From an uncultured Bacteroidales bacterium (GTDB lineage: Bacteria > Bacteroidota > Bacteroidia > Bacteroidales > UBA932): a DNA stretch of 11,922 nt. The notes under the pieces were generated by a model. It searched no databases, was not told the DNA's origin, and saw only the letters and a list, made by a program, of their open reading frames with translations. A program made the position numbers and the translations under genes. Location of the stretch: contig CAJOQW010000134.1 in NCBI GenBank assembly GCA_905236955.1, positions 1-11,922 of the forward strand, written 5' to 3'. Of the stretch, positions 1-6,287 are shown piece by piece (position 1 is the stretch's first letter; every line of letters starts with the position of its first letter).

Positions 1-1
1 G

Positions 2-382
2 ATCGCCTGCGGCCCCGGCTCGAAGGTATACGGCATCCTGAGCGTTCTGCTGCAGGCCTGGTACGACATCGAATATCTGTTCACGGTGGAACCGGGCGCC
101 TTCGCTCCCCCGCCGAAAGTGCGTTCGGCCGTCATAAGGCTGCGTCGAAACTCCAGGGCCGCACTGCTTGACGAAGGGGGGAACGAGGTGGAGGAGAAGT
201 ATTTCCGCCAGGTGGTGAAAGCCGGCTTCGGGCAGCGTCGCAAAACCCTCAGGAACGCCCTCAAACCCTTGCTCTCGGGTGTAGAGACCTTGCCTTCCGG
301 AATCGAAAAATACCTGCCCCTTCGCGCCGAACAACTTTCGGTCGAAGACTTCATCGCTTTGACTTCGCTGTTGAGCCGCTGA
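2..382 (+). CDS. rsmA: RsmA/KsgA 16S rRNA dimethyladenosine transferase, C-terminal part (5' end outside window)
   Basis: The frame is open from the first bases, and 126 residues of a protein usually about 260-275 aa long are present. The visible part begins in the conserved region PGSKVYGILSVLLQ, continues through YDIEYLFTV, the proline loop FAPPPKVRSAV, and the C-terminal helix motif FGQRRKTLRNAL. All of these are typical of KsgA. The family dimethylates two adjacent adenosines near the 3' end of 16S rRNA during small-subunit maturation, using S-adenosylmethionine. The N-terminal SAM-binding motifs would lie upstream of the window. The GTG at 86 is an internal valine codon, not the start, because homology continues upstream of it. 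The gene converges on thyA with 28 bp between the stops. That gap holds a short GC palindrome but no T-tract, so no terminator is called. Confidence 0.93.
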   Translation: MACGPGSKVYGILSVLLQAWYDIEYLFTVEPGAFAPPPKVRSAVIRLRRNSRAALLDEGGNEVEEKYFRQVVKAGFGQRRKTLRNALKPLLSGVETLPSGIEKYLPLRAEQLSVEDFIALTSLLSR

Positions 383-410
383 GGGATTCCTGCAGCCCGC
401 GGGCCATGCC

Positions 411-1205
411 CTAAACGGCTACCGGGGCCTTGATGGCAGGCCATGGGTCGTAACCCTCGAGCCGGAAGTCCTCGATGCGGAAATCGAATACGCTTTTAAC
501 GTCCGGGTTGAGCTTCATGACGGGAAGCTTGCGGGGGGTGCGGGTTAGCTGGAGGTCCACCTGCTCGAAATGGTTAAGGTATATGTGGGTGTCGCCGGTG
601 GTGTGTATGAATTCGCCGGGCTGCAGGCCGCACTCCTGCGCCATCATCATGGTCAGCAAGGAATAAGATGCGATGTTGAACGGCACTCCCAGGAAGGTGT
701 CGGCGCTGCGCTGGTAGAGCTGGCAGCTGAGTTTTCCTTCGGCCACATAGAACTGGAAAAGACAGTGGCAGGGAGGCAGGGCCATGCTGTCCACCTCGCC
801 GGGATTCCACGCCGTCACTAAAAGGCGGCGCGAGTCGGGGTTGCGCTTTACCATGTCTATCACGTTCTTCAGCTGGTCTATGCTGCGGCCGTCCGGAGCG
901 GGCCAGGAGCGCCATTGGTGGCCATATACCGGCCCCAGGTTGCCTTCGGAGTCCGCCCAATCGTCCCAGATATGTACATTGTTGTCCAGCAGATACTTGA
1001 TGTTGGTGTCGCCGGCTATGAACCACAACAGTTCATGGATGATGCCGCGCAGGAACACTTTCTTGGTGGTGAGGAGGGGGAAGCCTTCCTGGAGGTCGTA
1101 CCGGCACTGATGGCCGAAAATACTTTGCGTGCCTACTCCGGTGCGGTCTTTCTTTATGACTCCGTCCGTGCGGATTTTCCGCAGCATGTCCAAATACTGT
1201 TTCAT
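411..1205 (-). CDS. thyA: Thymidylate synthase ThyA
   Basis: Converts dUMP to dTMP in the cytoplasm with 5,10-methylenetetrahydrofolate as methyl donor, releasing dihydrofolate. The protein is 264 aa, the same length as the E. coli enzyme. Family landmarks are in place: Arg21 in the phosphate-binding loop DRTGVGT, Glu58 in HELLWFI, the WGHQWR-like stretch GPVYGHQWR near 91-99, the catalytic Cys146 in ALPPCHCLFQF, the second phosphate-binding segment QRSADTFLG (165-173), Asn178 in VPFNIASYS, and HIYLNH (207-212). No key residue is missing. The ATG at 1205 fits the family N-terminus and sits 4 nt after a TAnnTTTG box. The gene is divergent from folA, whose product regenerates tetrahydrofolate from the dihydrofolate made here, so the two may respond to the same growth cues (inference). 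Confidence 0.98.
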   Translation of the reverse strand: MKQYLDMLRKIRTDGVIKKDRTGVGTQSIFGHQCRYDLQEGFPLLTTKKVFLRGIIHELLWFIAGDTNIKYLLDNNVHIWDDWADSEGNLGPVYGHQWRSWPAPDGRSIDQLKNVIDMVKRNPDSRRLLVTAWNPGEVDSMALPPCHCLFQFYVAEGKLSCQLYQRSADTFLGVPFNIASYSLLTMMMAQECGLQPGEFIHTTGDTHIYLNHFEQVDLQLTRTPRKLPVMKLNPDVKSVFDFRIEDFRLEGYDPWPAIKAPVAV

Positions 1206-1209
1206 ACCG

Positions 1210-1217
1210 CAAATTTA
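1210..1217 (-). promoter_or_regulatory. Bacteroidetes-type -7 box for thyA
   Basis: On the minus strand this reads TAAATTTG, an exact fit to TAnnTTTG. Only 4 nt separate it from the thyA ATG at 1205. A TTG-type -33 element is not evident at the usual distance. A start site 4-5 nt downstream of the box would put the start codon at or near +1, implying a leaderless message. Confidence 0.55.
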
Positions 1218-1231
1218 AGAAATTTTATCCT

Positions 1232-1239
1232 TATCTTTG
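1232..1239 (+). promoter_or_regulatory. Bacteroidetes-type -7 box for folA
   Basis: Reads TATCTTTG, an exact fit to TAnnTTTG, ending 4 nt before the folA ATG at 1244. It lies in the same 38-bp intergenic region as the thyA box on the opposite strand, with 14 bp between the two boxes. No convincing -33 element was found. Confidence 0.55.
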
Positions 1240-1243
1240 AAGA

Positions 1244-1726
1244 ATGGAAAAGTGCCTGATAGTAGCCATAGCCGACGACCGCGCCATCGGTGTCAAGGGA
1301 GACCTCCCGTGGCATCTTAGTGAAGATCTGAAATATTTCAAGAAGAAAACCGGCCATCACCCCGTCATAATGGGGCGCACCACATATTTCTCCCTTCCCA
1401 AGAGACCTCTTCCAAAAAGGAAGAACATAGTCCTCAACCTCGGAGGCGACCCCATTCCCGAGGTGCAGTGCGTGAATTCCTTCGACGAGGCTTACAAGGC
1501 CGCAAGGCCTTCGCGCAGGTGCTTCATCATGGGCGGGGCGTCGGTGTACAGGGCCGCCATCCACGACATGGACACCCTCTATATCACGCACGTCCACACT
1601 ACAGTTCCGGGTGCGGACGCTTTCTTCCCGGAAATCGACCCGAAGGTCTGGCATCCCAGCTGGAAATCGCGCATCCATAAGGAAGACGGCATAGAGTATC
1701 AATTCGTCATCTACCGCAGGAAATAA
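1244..1726 (+). CDS. folA: Dihydrofolate reductase FolA
   Basis: NADPH-dependent reduction of dihydrofolate to tetrahydrofolate, completing the thymidylate cycle with the neighbouring ThyA. The 160-residue protein matches chromosomal DHFRs in length. Visible landmarks: an N-terminal strand with AIADDRAIGVKGDLPWHL (Met20-loop region), the substrate-binding acid Asp28 in SEDLKYF, the cofactor-loop segment PVIMGRTTY (40-48), LPKRKNIVL (56-64), the paired glycines Gly97-Gly98 in FIMGGASVY, and Thr115 in YITHVH. The segment FSLPKRPLPKRK replaces the more usual ESIGRPLPGRK; this looks like ordinary divergence. The stop TAA shares its last base with the ATG of the downstream transporter gene, which points to co-transcription and translational coupling. 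Confidence 0.96.
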   Translation: MEKCLIVAIADDRAIGVKGDLPWHLSEDLKYFKKKTGHHPVIMGRTTYFSLPKRPLPKRKNIVLNLGGDPIPEVQCVNSFDEAYKAARPSRRCFIMGGASVYRAAIHDMDTLYITHVHTTVPGADAFFPEIDPKVWHPSWKSRIHKEDGIEYQFVIYRRK

Positions 1727-3006
1727 TGCATCAGCAGAGGGAACATTTCGGCAGCCGCTTCGCTGTAATCATGGCCCTTGCCGGCTCGGCGGTCGGCCTG
1801 GGCAACATCTGGCGCTTTCCCTACATGGTCGGGCGCCACGGCGGCGGAGCGTTCATCATCGTTTACATAGTTTGTTCCCTCCTGGTTTCCCTGCCCGTCT
1901 TCTTCGCAGAGGGCATACTCGGAAAGAGCACCCGCCTCAACACCCTCGGGGCCATCAAGAAGGTGGCGCCAAAATGGAGATGGGCCGGCTACATGGGCAT
2001 ACTCGCAGCCTTCGTCATCACCTCGTACTACAGCGTGGTGGGCGGATGGAGCCTGGATTATTTCATCCGTTCCGTCTCCGGCGGATTCAAGGGCCTTTCC
2101 ATGGAAGCTTCGGCCGGCATCTTCAGCCGGATGACGTCCTCCGCCTGGGAGACCCTCGTCAGCTTCTTCGGCTTCCTCCTGCTTTCCGCCATGGTGGTGG
2201 CGGCAGGGGTCGAAAAGGGCATCGGACGCTTCTCGAAATTGATGATGCCGCTGCTCTTCTTCATGATAGTGCTCATAGTGGTCAAGTCGCTTTCGCTCCC
2301 CGGGGCGAAGCAGGGGATGGATTATCTGCTCAAGCCCGATTTTTCCAAGCTGGACGGTCCGGCGATAGCGGCCGCGCTCGGGCAGAGTTTCTTCTCCCTG
2401 TCGCTCGGGGTAGGCTGCGTGCTGACTTACTCGTCTTACATGAAGAGCGACGGCAAGATATTCCAGACAGGCCTCTGGACGGCTCTTTTCGACACTATCT
2501 TCGCCCTGATGGCGGGTTTCGCCATAATGCCGGCGGTGTTCTCGGTCGAGGGACTTGAGCCCAGTGCGGGGCCGTCCCTGGTATATGAGACCCTCCCCGT
2601 GATATTCTCGCAGATGGGGGTGCTCGTGCCCGTCATCTTCTTCCTGGCGGTTCTGATAGCGGCGTTCACTTCCTCCATCTCGATGTACGAAGTGGTTGTG
2701 GCCTGGCTGGTTGACGAAAAGAAGATGCCGCGCCCCAGGGCCGTGCTGCTGGTGTTCGTGGCCGCGGCCGCCCTCGGGACGGTGTGCGCCCTTGTTCCGG
2801 CCGTATTCAACGCATGCGACTTCTCCACCAGCAACATCTTCATGACCCTCGGCGCGCTTATATTCGTCATCATAGTCGGATGGTGCATGCCGTCGCATAT
2901 CGCCCGTGACACCTTCGACGGCAAGGCCTGGCCGGTTGTGCATTTCCTCATAAAATGGATAGCCCCGGTCGCCATCGCCGCCATCGCCGTCACCAATCTG
3001 CTTTGA
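1726..3006 (+). CDS. Sodium-dependent transporter, NSS/SNF family
   Basis: A 426-residue polytopic membrane protein with about 11 hydrophobic segments, similar in size to short bacterial members of the neurotransmitter:sodium symporter family. The first membrane segment carries the hallmark AGSAVGLGNIWRFP (residues 19-32), whose Ala22 and Asn27 match the sodium-site residues of LeuT. GGGAF follows at 39-43. The unwound TM6 region is visible as SFFSLSLGVGCVLTYSSY (221-238). The segment AAFTSSIS (312-319) supplies the Thr-Ser pair of the second sodium site. Family members use the sodium gradient to import amino acids or related small amines; the substrate is not readable here. The start ATG overlaps the folA stop by one base, and galM follows 25 bp after the stop, so all three may form one transcript. 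The functional link to folate or sugar metabolism is unclear. Confidence 0.93.
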   Translation: MHQQREHFGSRFAVIMALAGSAVGLGNIWRFPYMVGRHGGGAFIIVYIVCSLLVSLPVFFAEGILGKSTRLNTLGAIKKVAPKWRWAGYMGILAAFVITSYYSVVGGWSLDYFIRSVSGGFKGLSMEASAGIFSRMTSSAWETLVSFFGFLLLSAMVVAAGVEKGIGRFSKLMMPLLFFMIVLIVVKSLSLPGAKQGMDYLLKPDFSKLDGPAIAAALGQSFFSLSLGVGCVLTYSSYMKSDGKIFQTGLWTALFDTIFALMAGFAIMPAVFSVEGLEPSAGPSLVYETLPVIFSQMGVLVPVIFFLAVLIAAFTSSISMYEVVVAWLVDEKKMPRPRAVLLVFVAAAALGTVCALVPAVFNACDFSTSNIFMTLGALIFVIIVGWCMPSHIARDTFDGKAWPVVHFLIKWIAPVAIAAIAVTNLL

Positions 3007-3031
3007 ATCCGATAACATAAAACCATAAACA

Positions 3032-4078
3032 ATGAGAATCACGAAGGAACTCTGGGGCGAAGCCCTTGGAAAGGAAGTTTATAAATATACCATCGAGAAC
3101 GCTTCGGGCGCCAGCGTCGAACTGGGCAGCCTGGGCGCCGCGGTCGTGGCCGTGAAGGTGCCCGACAAGGACGGCAACCTGGCCGACGTGGCCCTGGGTT
3201 ACGCCGATGCCGCCAGCTACCTGGCGGACGGTCCCTGCGCCGGAAAGTGCCCCGGCCGATATGCCAACCGCATCGCCCTCGGCAGGTTCACCCTGGACGG
3301 CAAGGAGTACACCCTTCCCGTCAACAACGGCCCCAATCATCTGCACGGAGGGCCCGAAGGCTTCCAGAACCAGGTATGGGACAGCCGCATAAACGGTTTC
3401 GCGGTGGAGTTCATGTATTTCAGCGAAGACGGCGAGATGGGCTATCCCGGCAACCTGAAGGTGGTGGCCCGCTACGAATGGAGCGAAGAGAACGAACTTC
3501 GCCTCACCTTCACCGCGCACACCGACGCCGACACGGTGGTGAACCTTACCAACCACTCATATTTCAACCTGGACGGAGAGGGGTCGGGGAGCGTACTGGA
3601 CCACGTGCTGAGGCTCAACGCCTCGGAATGGCTGCCCACTTCCGACAGCCTCATCCCCCTCGGAGATTCGGAGCCTGTGGCCGGCACTCCTATGGACTTC
3701 GTGATGCCGAAGACCATAGGGCAGGACTTCAAGGCCGACTTCCCGGCGCTGGTATACGGCAAGGGTTATGACAACTGCTGGGTGATCGACGGGCACATGA
3801 AAGGCCAGCTGAGCGAAGCCGCGGAACTATATTCCCCCAAGTCCGGCCGCGTGCTCAAGATGTACACCACCCAGCCTGGCATCCAGGTTTATACGGGAAA
3901 CTGGCTGGACGGCTGCCCTGCCGGCAAGAACGGGCATGTGTACCACGACTATGACTTCGTGGCCCTCGAATGCCAGCACTACCCCGACTGCCCGAACCAC
4001 CCCGACTATCCTTCCACGGTACTCAAACCAGGGGAAGAATTCGAACAAGCCATCATCTGGGCTTTCAGCGTAAGATAG
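3032..4078 (+). CDS. galM: Aldose 1-epimerase (galactose mutarotase)
   Basis: Interconverts alpha and beta anomers of galactose and other aldoses, feeding the Leloir pathway. At 348 aa it has normal family length, with no recognisable signal peptide, so a cytoplasmic location is likely. Active-site landmarks, in order: GRYANRIALGRF with Asn79-Arg80; NNGPNHLHGG with His105; NLTNHSYFNL with His175 (the probable catalytic acid); YDNCWVID with Asp247; and ALECQHYPD with Glu313 (the probable catalytic base). The C-terminus STVLKPGEEF...WAFSV is also typical. The ATG at 3032 lies 25 bp after the transporter stop; no Shine-Dalgarno or TAnnTTTG box is evident in that gap, so it is probably read from the folA promoter (inference). 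The last 14 bp overlap the 3' end of the convergent Nudix gene. Confidence 0.95.
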   Translation: MRITKELWGEALGKEVYKYTIENASGASVELGSLGAAVVAVKVPDKDGNLADVALGYADAASYLADGPCAGKCPGRYANRIALGRFTLDGKEYTLPVNNGPNHLHGGPEGFQNQVWDSRINGFAVEFMYFSEDGEMGYPGNLKVVARYEWSEENELRLTFTAHTDADTVVNLTNHSYFNLDGEGSGSVLDHVLRLNASEWLPTSDSLIPLGDSEPVAGTPMDFVMPKTIGQDFKADFPALVYGKGYDNCWVIDGHMKGQLSEAAELYSPKSGRVLKMYTTQPGIQVYTGNWLDGCPAGKNGHVYHDYDFVALECQHYPDCPNHPDYPSTVLKPGEEFEQAIIWAFSVR

Positions 4079-4469
4079 GCAGGATAGCTTCTACGATCTT
4101 GCGGTCGGCCGGCGCCCAGTCAAGGACGTCGGCGGAGAGTTCTTCGAGGGGTATCCAGCGGCTGTCGATGTGTTCTTTGCGTACGAAGCCGAAGGAATCG
4201 GCCGAGCAGAGCCAGGCGTCGAGGGTGATGCCGAAATCCGGGTAGTCCTGGTCCACCTTGGCAAGGCGGCGGACGGCGCGCACCTCATATGACATCTCTT
4301 CGCGGAGCTCCCTTTCCACGGTCTGGGACGGAGCCTCGCCGGGCTCCACCTTGCCGCCCGGGAACTCCCATTTCAAGGAGGTGACGGGATTGCCTCCCGG
4401 CCCCCTGCGCATGGCGAGGACCTTCCCGTCCTTAATGACGACGGCGGCTGCTACATCAAGATGTTTCAT
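4065..4469 (-). CDS. Nudix hydrolase, MutT/NudG-like nucleotide pyrophosphohydrolase
   Basis: A 134-residue single-domain Nudix protein. The N-terminus (VAAAVVIKDGKVLAMRRG) and the WEFPGGKVEPGE segment are typical of small MutT/NudG-type (d)NTP pyrophosphohydrolases that remove oxidised or modified nucleotides. The Nudix box spans Gly39-Tyr61: Gly39, five residues, Glu45, seven residues, Arg53-Glu54-Leu55-Arg56-Glu57-Glu58. All metal-binding glutamates are present. The usual glycine near the box's end is Ser60 (EEMSY instead of EExG), a modest deviation. A C-terminal segment (RWIPLEELSADVLDWAPADRKIV) matches this subfamily. Exact substrate (8-oxo-dGTP or modified CTP) is unknown. The gene is divergent from rnhB, with a TAnnTTTG box 7 nt before the ATG, and its 3' end overlaps galM. 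Confidence 0.9.
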   Translation of the reverse strand: MKHLDVAAAVVIKDGKVLAMRRGPGGNPVTSLKWEFPGGKVEPGEAPSQTVERELREEMSYEVRAVRRLAKVDQDYPDFGITLDAWLCSADSFGFVRKEHIDSRWIPLEELSADVLDWAPADRKIVEAILPILR

Positions 4470-4476
4470 ATTGGAA

Positions 4477-4484
4477 CAAAGTTA
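4477..4484 (-). promoter_or_regulatory. Bacteroidetes-type -7 box for the Nudix gene
   Basis: Minus strand reads TAACTTTG, an exact TAnnTTTG match, ending 7 nt before the ATG at 4469. It shares a 29-bp intergenic gap with the rnhB box on the other strand, only 2 bp away, so simultaneous polymerase occupancy of both is unlikely. Confidence 0.5.
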
Positions 4485-4486
4485 AG

Positions 4487-4494
4487 TATTTTTG
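4487..4494 (+). promoter_or_regulatory. Bacteroidetes-type -7 box for rnhB
   Basis: Reads TATTTTTG, an exact TAnnTTTG match, ending 4 nt before the rnhB ATG at 4499. This is the same spacing as at thyA and folA. No convincing -33 element was found; the nearest candidate at the expected distance lies inside the start of the divergent Nudix gene. Confidence 0.5.
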
Positions 4495-4498
4495 CAGT

Positions 4499-5107
4499 AT
4501 GAAGGACATTCATCTGCTCCCATACATGACGGAAGGCCTGGTTGAGGCCGGCTGCGACGAAGCGGGCCGCGGTCCTCTCGCCGGGGCGGTGTTCGCCGCG
4601 GCGGTAATCCTCCCGCCCGATTTCCGTGACCCACGCCTCAACGACAGCAAGCAGATGTCCGAAACGGACCGCGATTCCCTGAGGGAAATCATTGAGAAAG
4701 AGGCTATTGCATGGGCTGTGGAAGAGGTGTCTCCCGAGGAGATAGACCGTCTCAACATCCTTTGGGCTTCGGTAGCGGGCATGCAGAGGGCCGTGCTTCG
4801 GCTGGGAGTAAAACCCGACCTGCTGCTTGTTGACGGCAACAAATGGAAGCCGCTTAAAGGCTACGATGCACGCACCGTGGTGCACGGCGACGCCACTTAC
4901 GCCAGCATCGCCGCGGCCTCGGTCCTCGCCAAGACGCACCGCGACGAATACATGCGGCGGATGGCGCAGCGATACCCCGGCTACGGCTGGGAACGCAACT
5001 TCGGCTATCCAACCCGCGGGCACATCGAAGCCATCAAGAAGCTGGGCTACACCCCCCTTCACCGCAAGTCCTTCCACCCCAAGGAGTTGGAGCCGGGTCT
5101 GTTCTGA
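4499..5107 (+). CDS. rnhB: Ribonuclease HII
   Basis: Endonuclease that cuts the RNA strand of RNA-DNA hybrids and starts removal of single ribonucleotides misincorporated into DNA. The 202-residue protein has normal length. The four metal-binding acids of type 2 RNase H are visible: Asp20 and Glu21 in GCDEAGRGPLAG, Asp112 in LLLVDGN, and Asp131 in HGDATYASIAAASVLAK. The substrate-recognition GRG motif (Gly23-Arg24-Gly25) follows the first acids. The C-terminal GYGWERNFGYPTRGH and LHRKSFHP blocks are typical. The ATG at 4499 follows a TAnnTTTG box by 4 nt, and the N-terminus before the first motif has the usual length. The gene ends only 3 bp from the stop of the convergent UxaA-like gene. Placing it next to a Nudix sanitising enzyme groups two genome-maintenance functions. 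Confidence 0.97.
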   Translation: MKDIHLLPYMTEGLVEAGCDEAGRGPLAGAVFAAAVILPPDFRDPRLNDSKQMSETDRDSLREIIEKEAIAWAVEEVSPEEIDRLNILWASVAGMQRAVLRLGVKPDLLLVDGNKWKPLKGYDARTVVHGDATYASIAAASVLAKTHRDEYMRRMAQRYPGYGWERNFGYPTRGHIEAIKKLGYTPLHRKSFHPKELEPGLF

Positions 5108-5110
5108 CCT

Positions 5111-6280
5111 TTACCTGCAGGAATCGAAATATTTATAGCCTAGGAAGAATTCCCGGTGACCGAGGGCTTCCGACTTGGTCTGCCTTCCACCCACCACCTG
5201 GCCGATAAGGTCGATGGTCTCGTCGCTTATATCGTCCAGCGAAGCGCCGTCGGTGATGATGCGGCCGGCATTGATGTCGATGTCGCCGGGCAAAGCCTCG
5301 CAGGTGTGAGGATTGCCGCAGACCTTTATCACAGGCGATATTGCCGCTCCGGCTACGCTGCCCCGTCCGGAAGTGTAGAGTATAAGATGGCAGCCGCAGG
5401 CGGCCATCTCCACGATCTCGGCCGAGTCGCTCACATTCGGGAAACCCCACAGGGGCTCCCCGTCGGGCACCACGTCCAGGAAATAAAGGCCGCTCCCTTC
5501 GGGCTGGTCTCCGGGATACAGCAACCCGTTGATGGGCCGGGTCCCGCTCTTGGAATACGACCCGAGGGACTTGTCCTCGATGGTCGAGAGCCCGCCGACG
5601 GCATTGCCTTCCGAGAAGCTGTCGTGTCCCATCTTCTTGTAGTAGGCGTCGGCCTTGCGCACGCAACGGAACAGTTGGTCACCGATTTCGGGCGTAGCTC
5701 CGCGCTCCCGCATAAGATGCTCGCAACCAATGAGTTCTCCGGGTTCTTCGAAGAGGCATGTCGCTCCACGGGCTATCAATTTATCGAACACCCGCCCTAC
5801 CGAAGGATTGGCCGTGAAGCCGCTCGTAGCGTCGGAACCTCCGCAGACTGTTCCTACCATGAGGTCTTCCCAGCCGAAGTCCACCAGGGGAACATCCGGC
5901 AGGCGCTGCAACATACGTCCGACCGCCTCGACGCCCTTGTCGATGGACGGCAGCGTTCCGCCGTTCTCCTGGATGACTATCAGTTCTGCCATCCTGCCGC
6001 TTTCCCTGACATGACGCAACAGGGCGTCGCGCCGGAAATTCTCACATCCCAGCGACACGATCACAACCCCGCACACATTTGGGTGCGTGCAAAGCCGGCG
6101 CATGACCTTCTCGGCGTATTCGTTGGGCGCACAGCCCCCGAAGCCTATGACGTGGACGCCGTCATCGGGAAAACGGTCCGCGATACGCTGCGCGACATGA
6201 TGGGCGCATTCCACCAGGTAAGTTACGACCACCAGGTTGCGTATTCCTTTGCGCCCGTCCTTCCTAAGGAATCCTTTCAT
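5111..6280 (-). CDS. UxaA-family dehydratase, large subunit (altronate/galactarate dehydratase type, lacks SAF domain)
   Basis: Catalytic part of the UxaA/GarD/SuyB family, lyases that remove water (or sulfite in SuyAB) from sugar acids or related compounds. The start chosen is ATG 6280 because the family begins at KGFLRKDGRKGIRN (residues 2-15) and the upstream in-frame extension would run into the preceding gene. That gives 389 aa. Landmarks: GFGGCAPNE (47-55), SLGCENF (76-82), VCGGSDATSG (145-154), IGCEHL (184-189), SEGNAVGGLSTIEDKSLG (223-240), CGCHLILYTSGRGS (295-308), and VIKVCGNPHT (317-326). Many conserved cysteines and acids fit a metal-dependent enzyme. Classical UxaA carries an N-terminal SAF domain of roughly 90 aa that is absent here; a separate SAF protein lies two genes upstream (7393-7665) and is probably the partner. 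It is the last gene of the operon, 7 bp after the enolase-family gene. The substrate is unknown. Confidence 0.88.
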   Translation of the reverse strand: MKGFLRKDGRKGIRNLVVVTYLVECAHHVAQRIADRFPDDGVHVIGFGGCAPNEYAEKVMRRLCTHPNVCGVVIVSLGCENFRRDALLRHVRESGRMAELIVIQENGGTLPSIDKGVEAVGRMLQRLPDVPLVDFGWEDLMVGTVCGGSDATSGFTANPSVGRVFDKLIARGATCLFEEPGELIGCEHLMRERGATPEIGDQLFRCVRKADAYYKKMGHDSFSEGNAVGGLSTIEDKSLGSYSKSGTRPINGLLYPGDQPEGSGLYFLDVVPDGEPLWGFPNVSDSAEIVEMAACGCHLILYTSGRGSVAGAAISPVIKVCGNPHTCEALPGDIDINAGRIITDGASLDDISDETIDLIGQVVGGRQTKSEALGHREFFLGYKYFDSCR

Positions 6281-6287
6281 CTGTCTG

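Noticed and set aside
395..404. GCCCGCGGGC palindrome between rsmA and thyA
   Set aside because: It is a perfect palindrome with no loop and no adjacent T-tract on either strand, so it is not convincing as a terminator, and 10-bp GC palindromes are expected by chance in such DNA.
1711..3042. Long minus-strand open frame (443 codons) lying opposite the whole NSS transporter gene
   Set aside because: Its translation is rich in His, Arg, Glu and Gly with no recognisable domain, and it is explained by G+C-biased codons of the real transporter on the plus strand.
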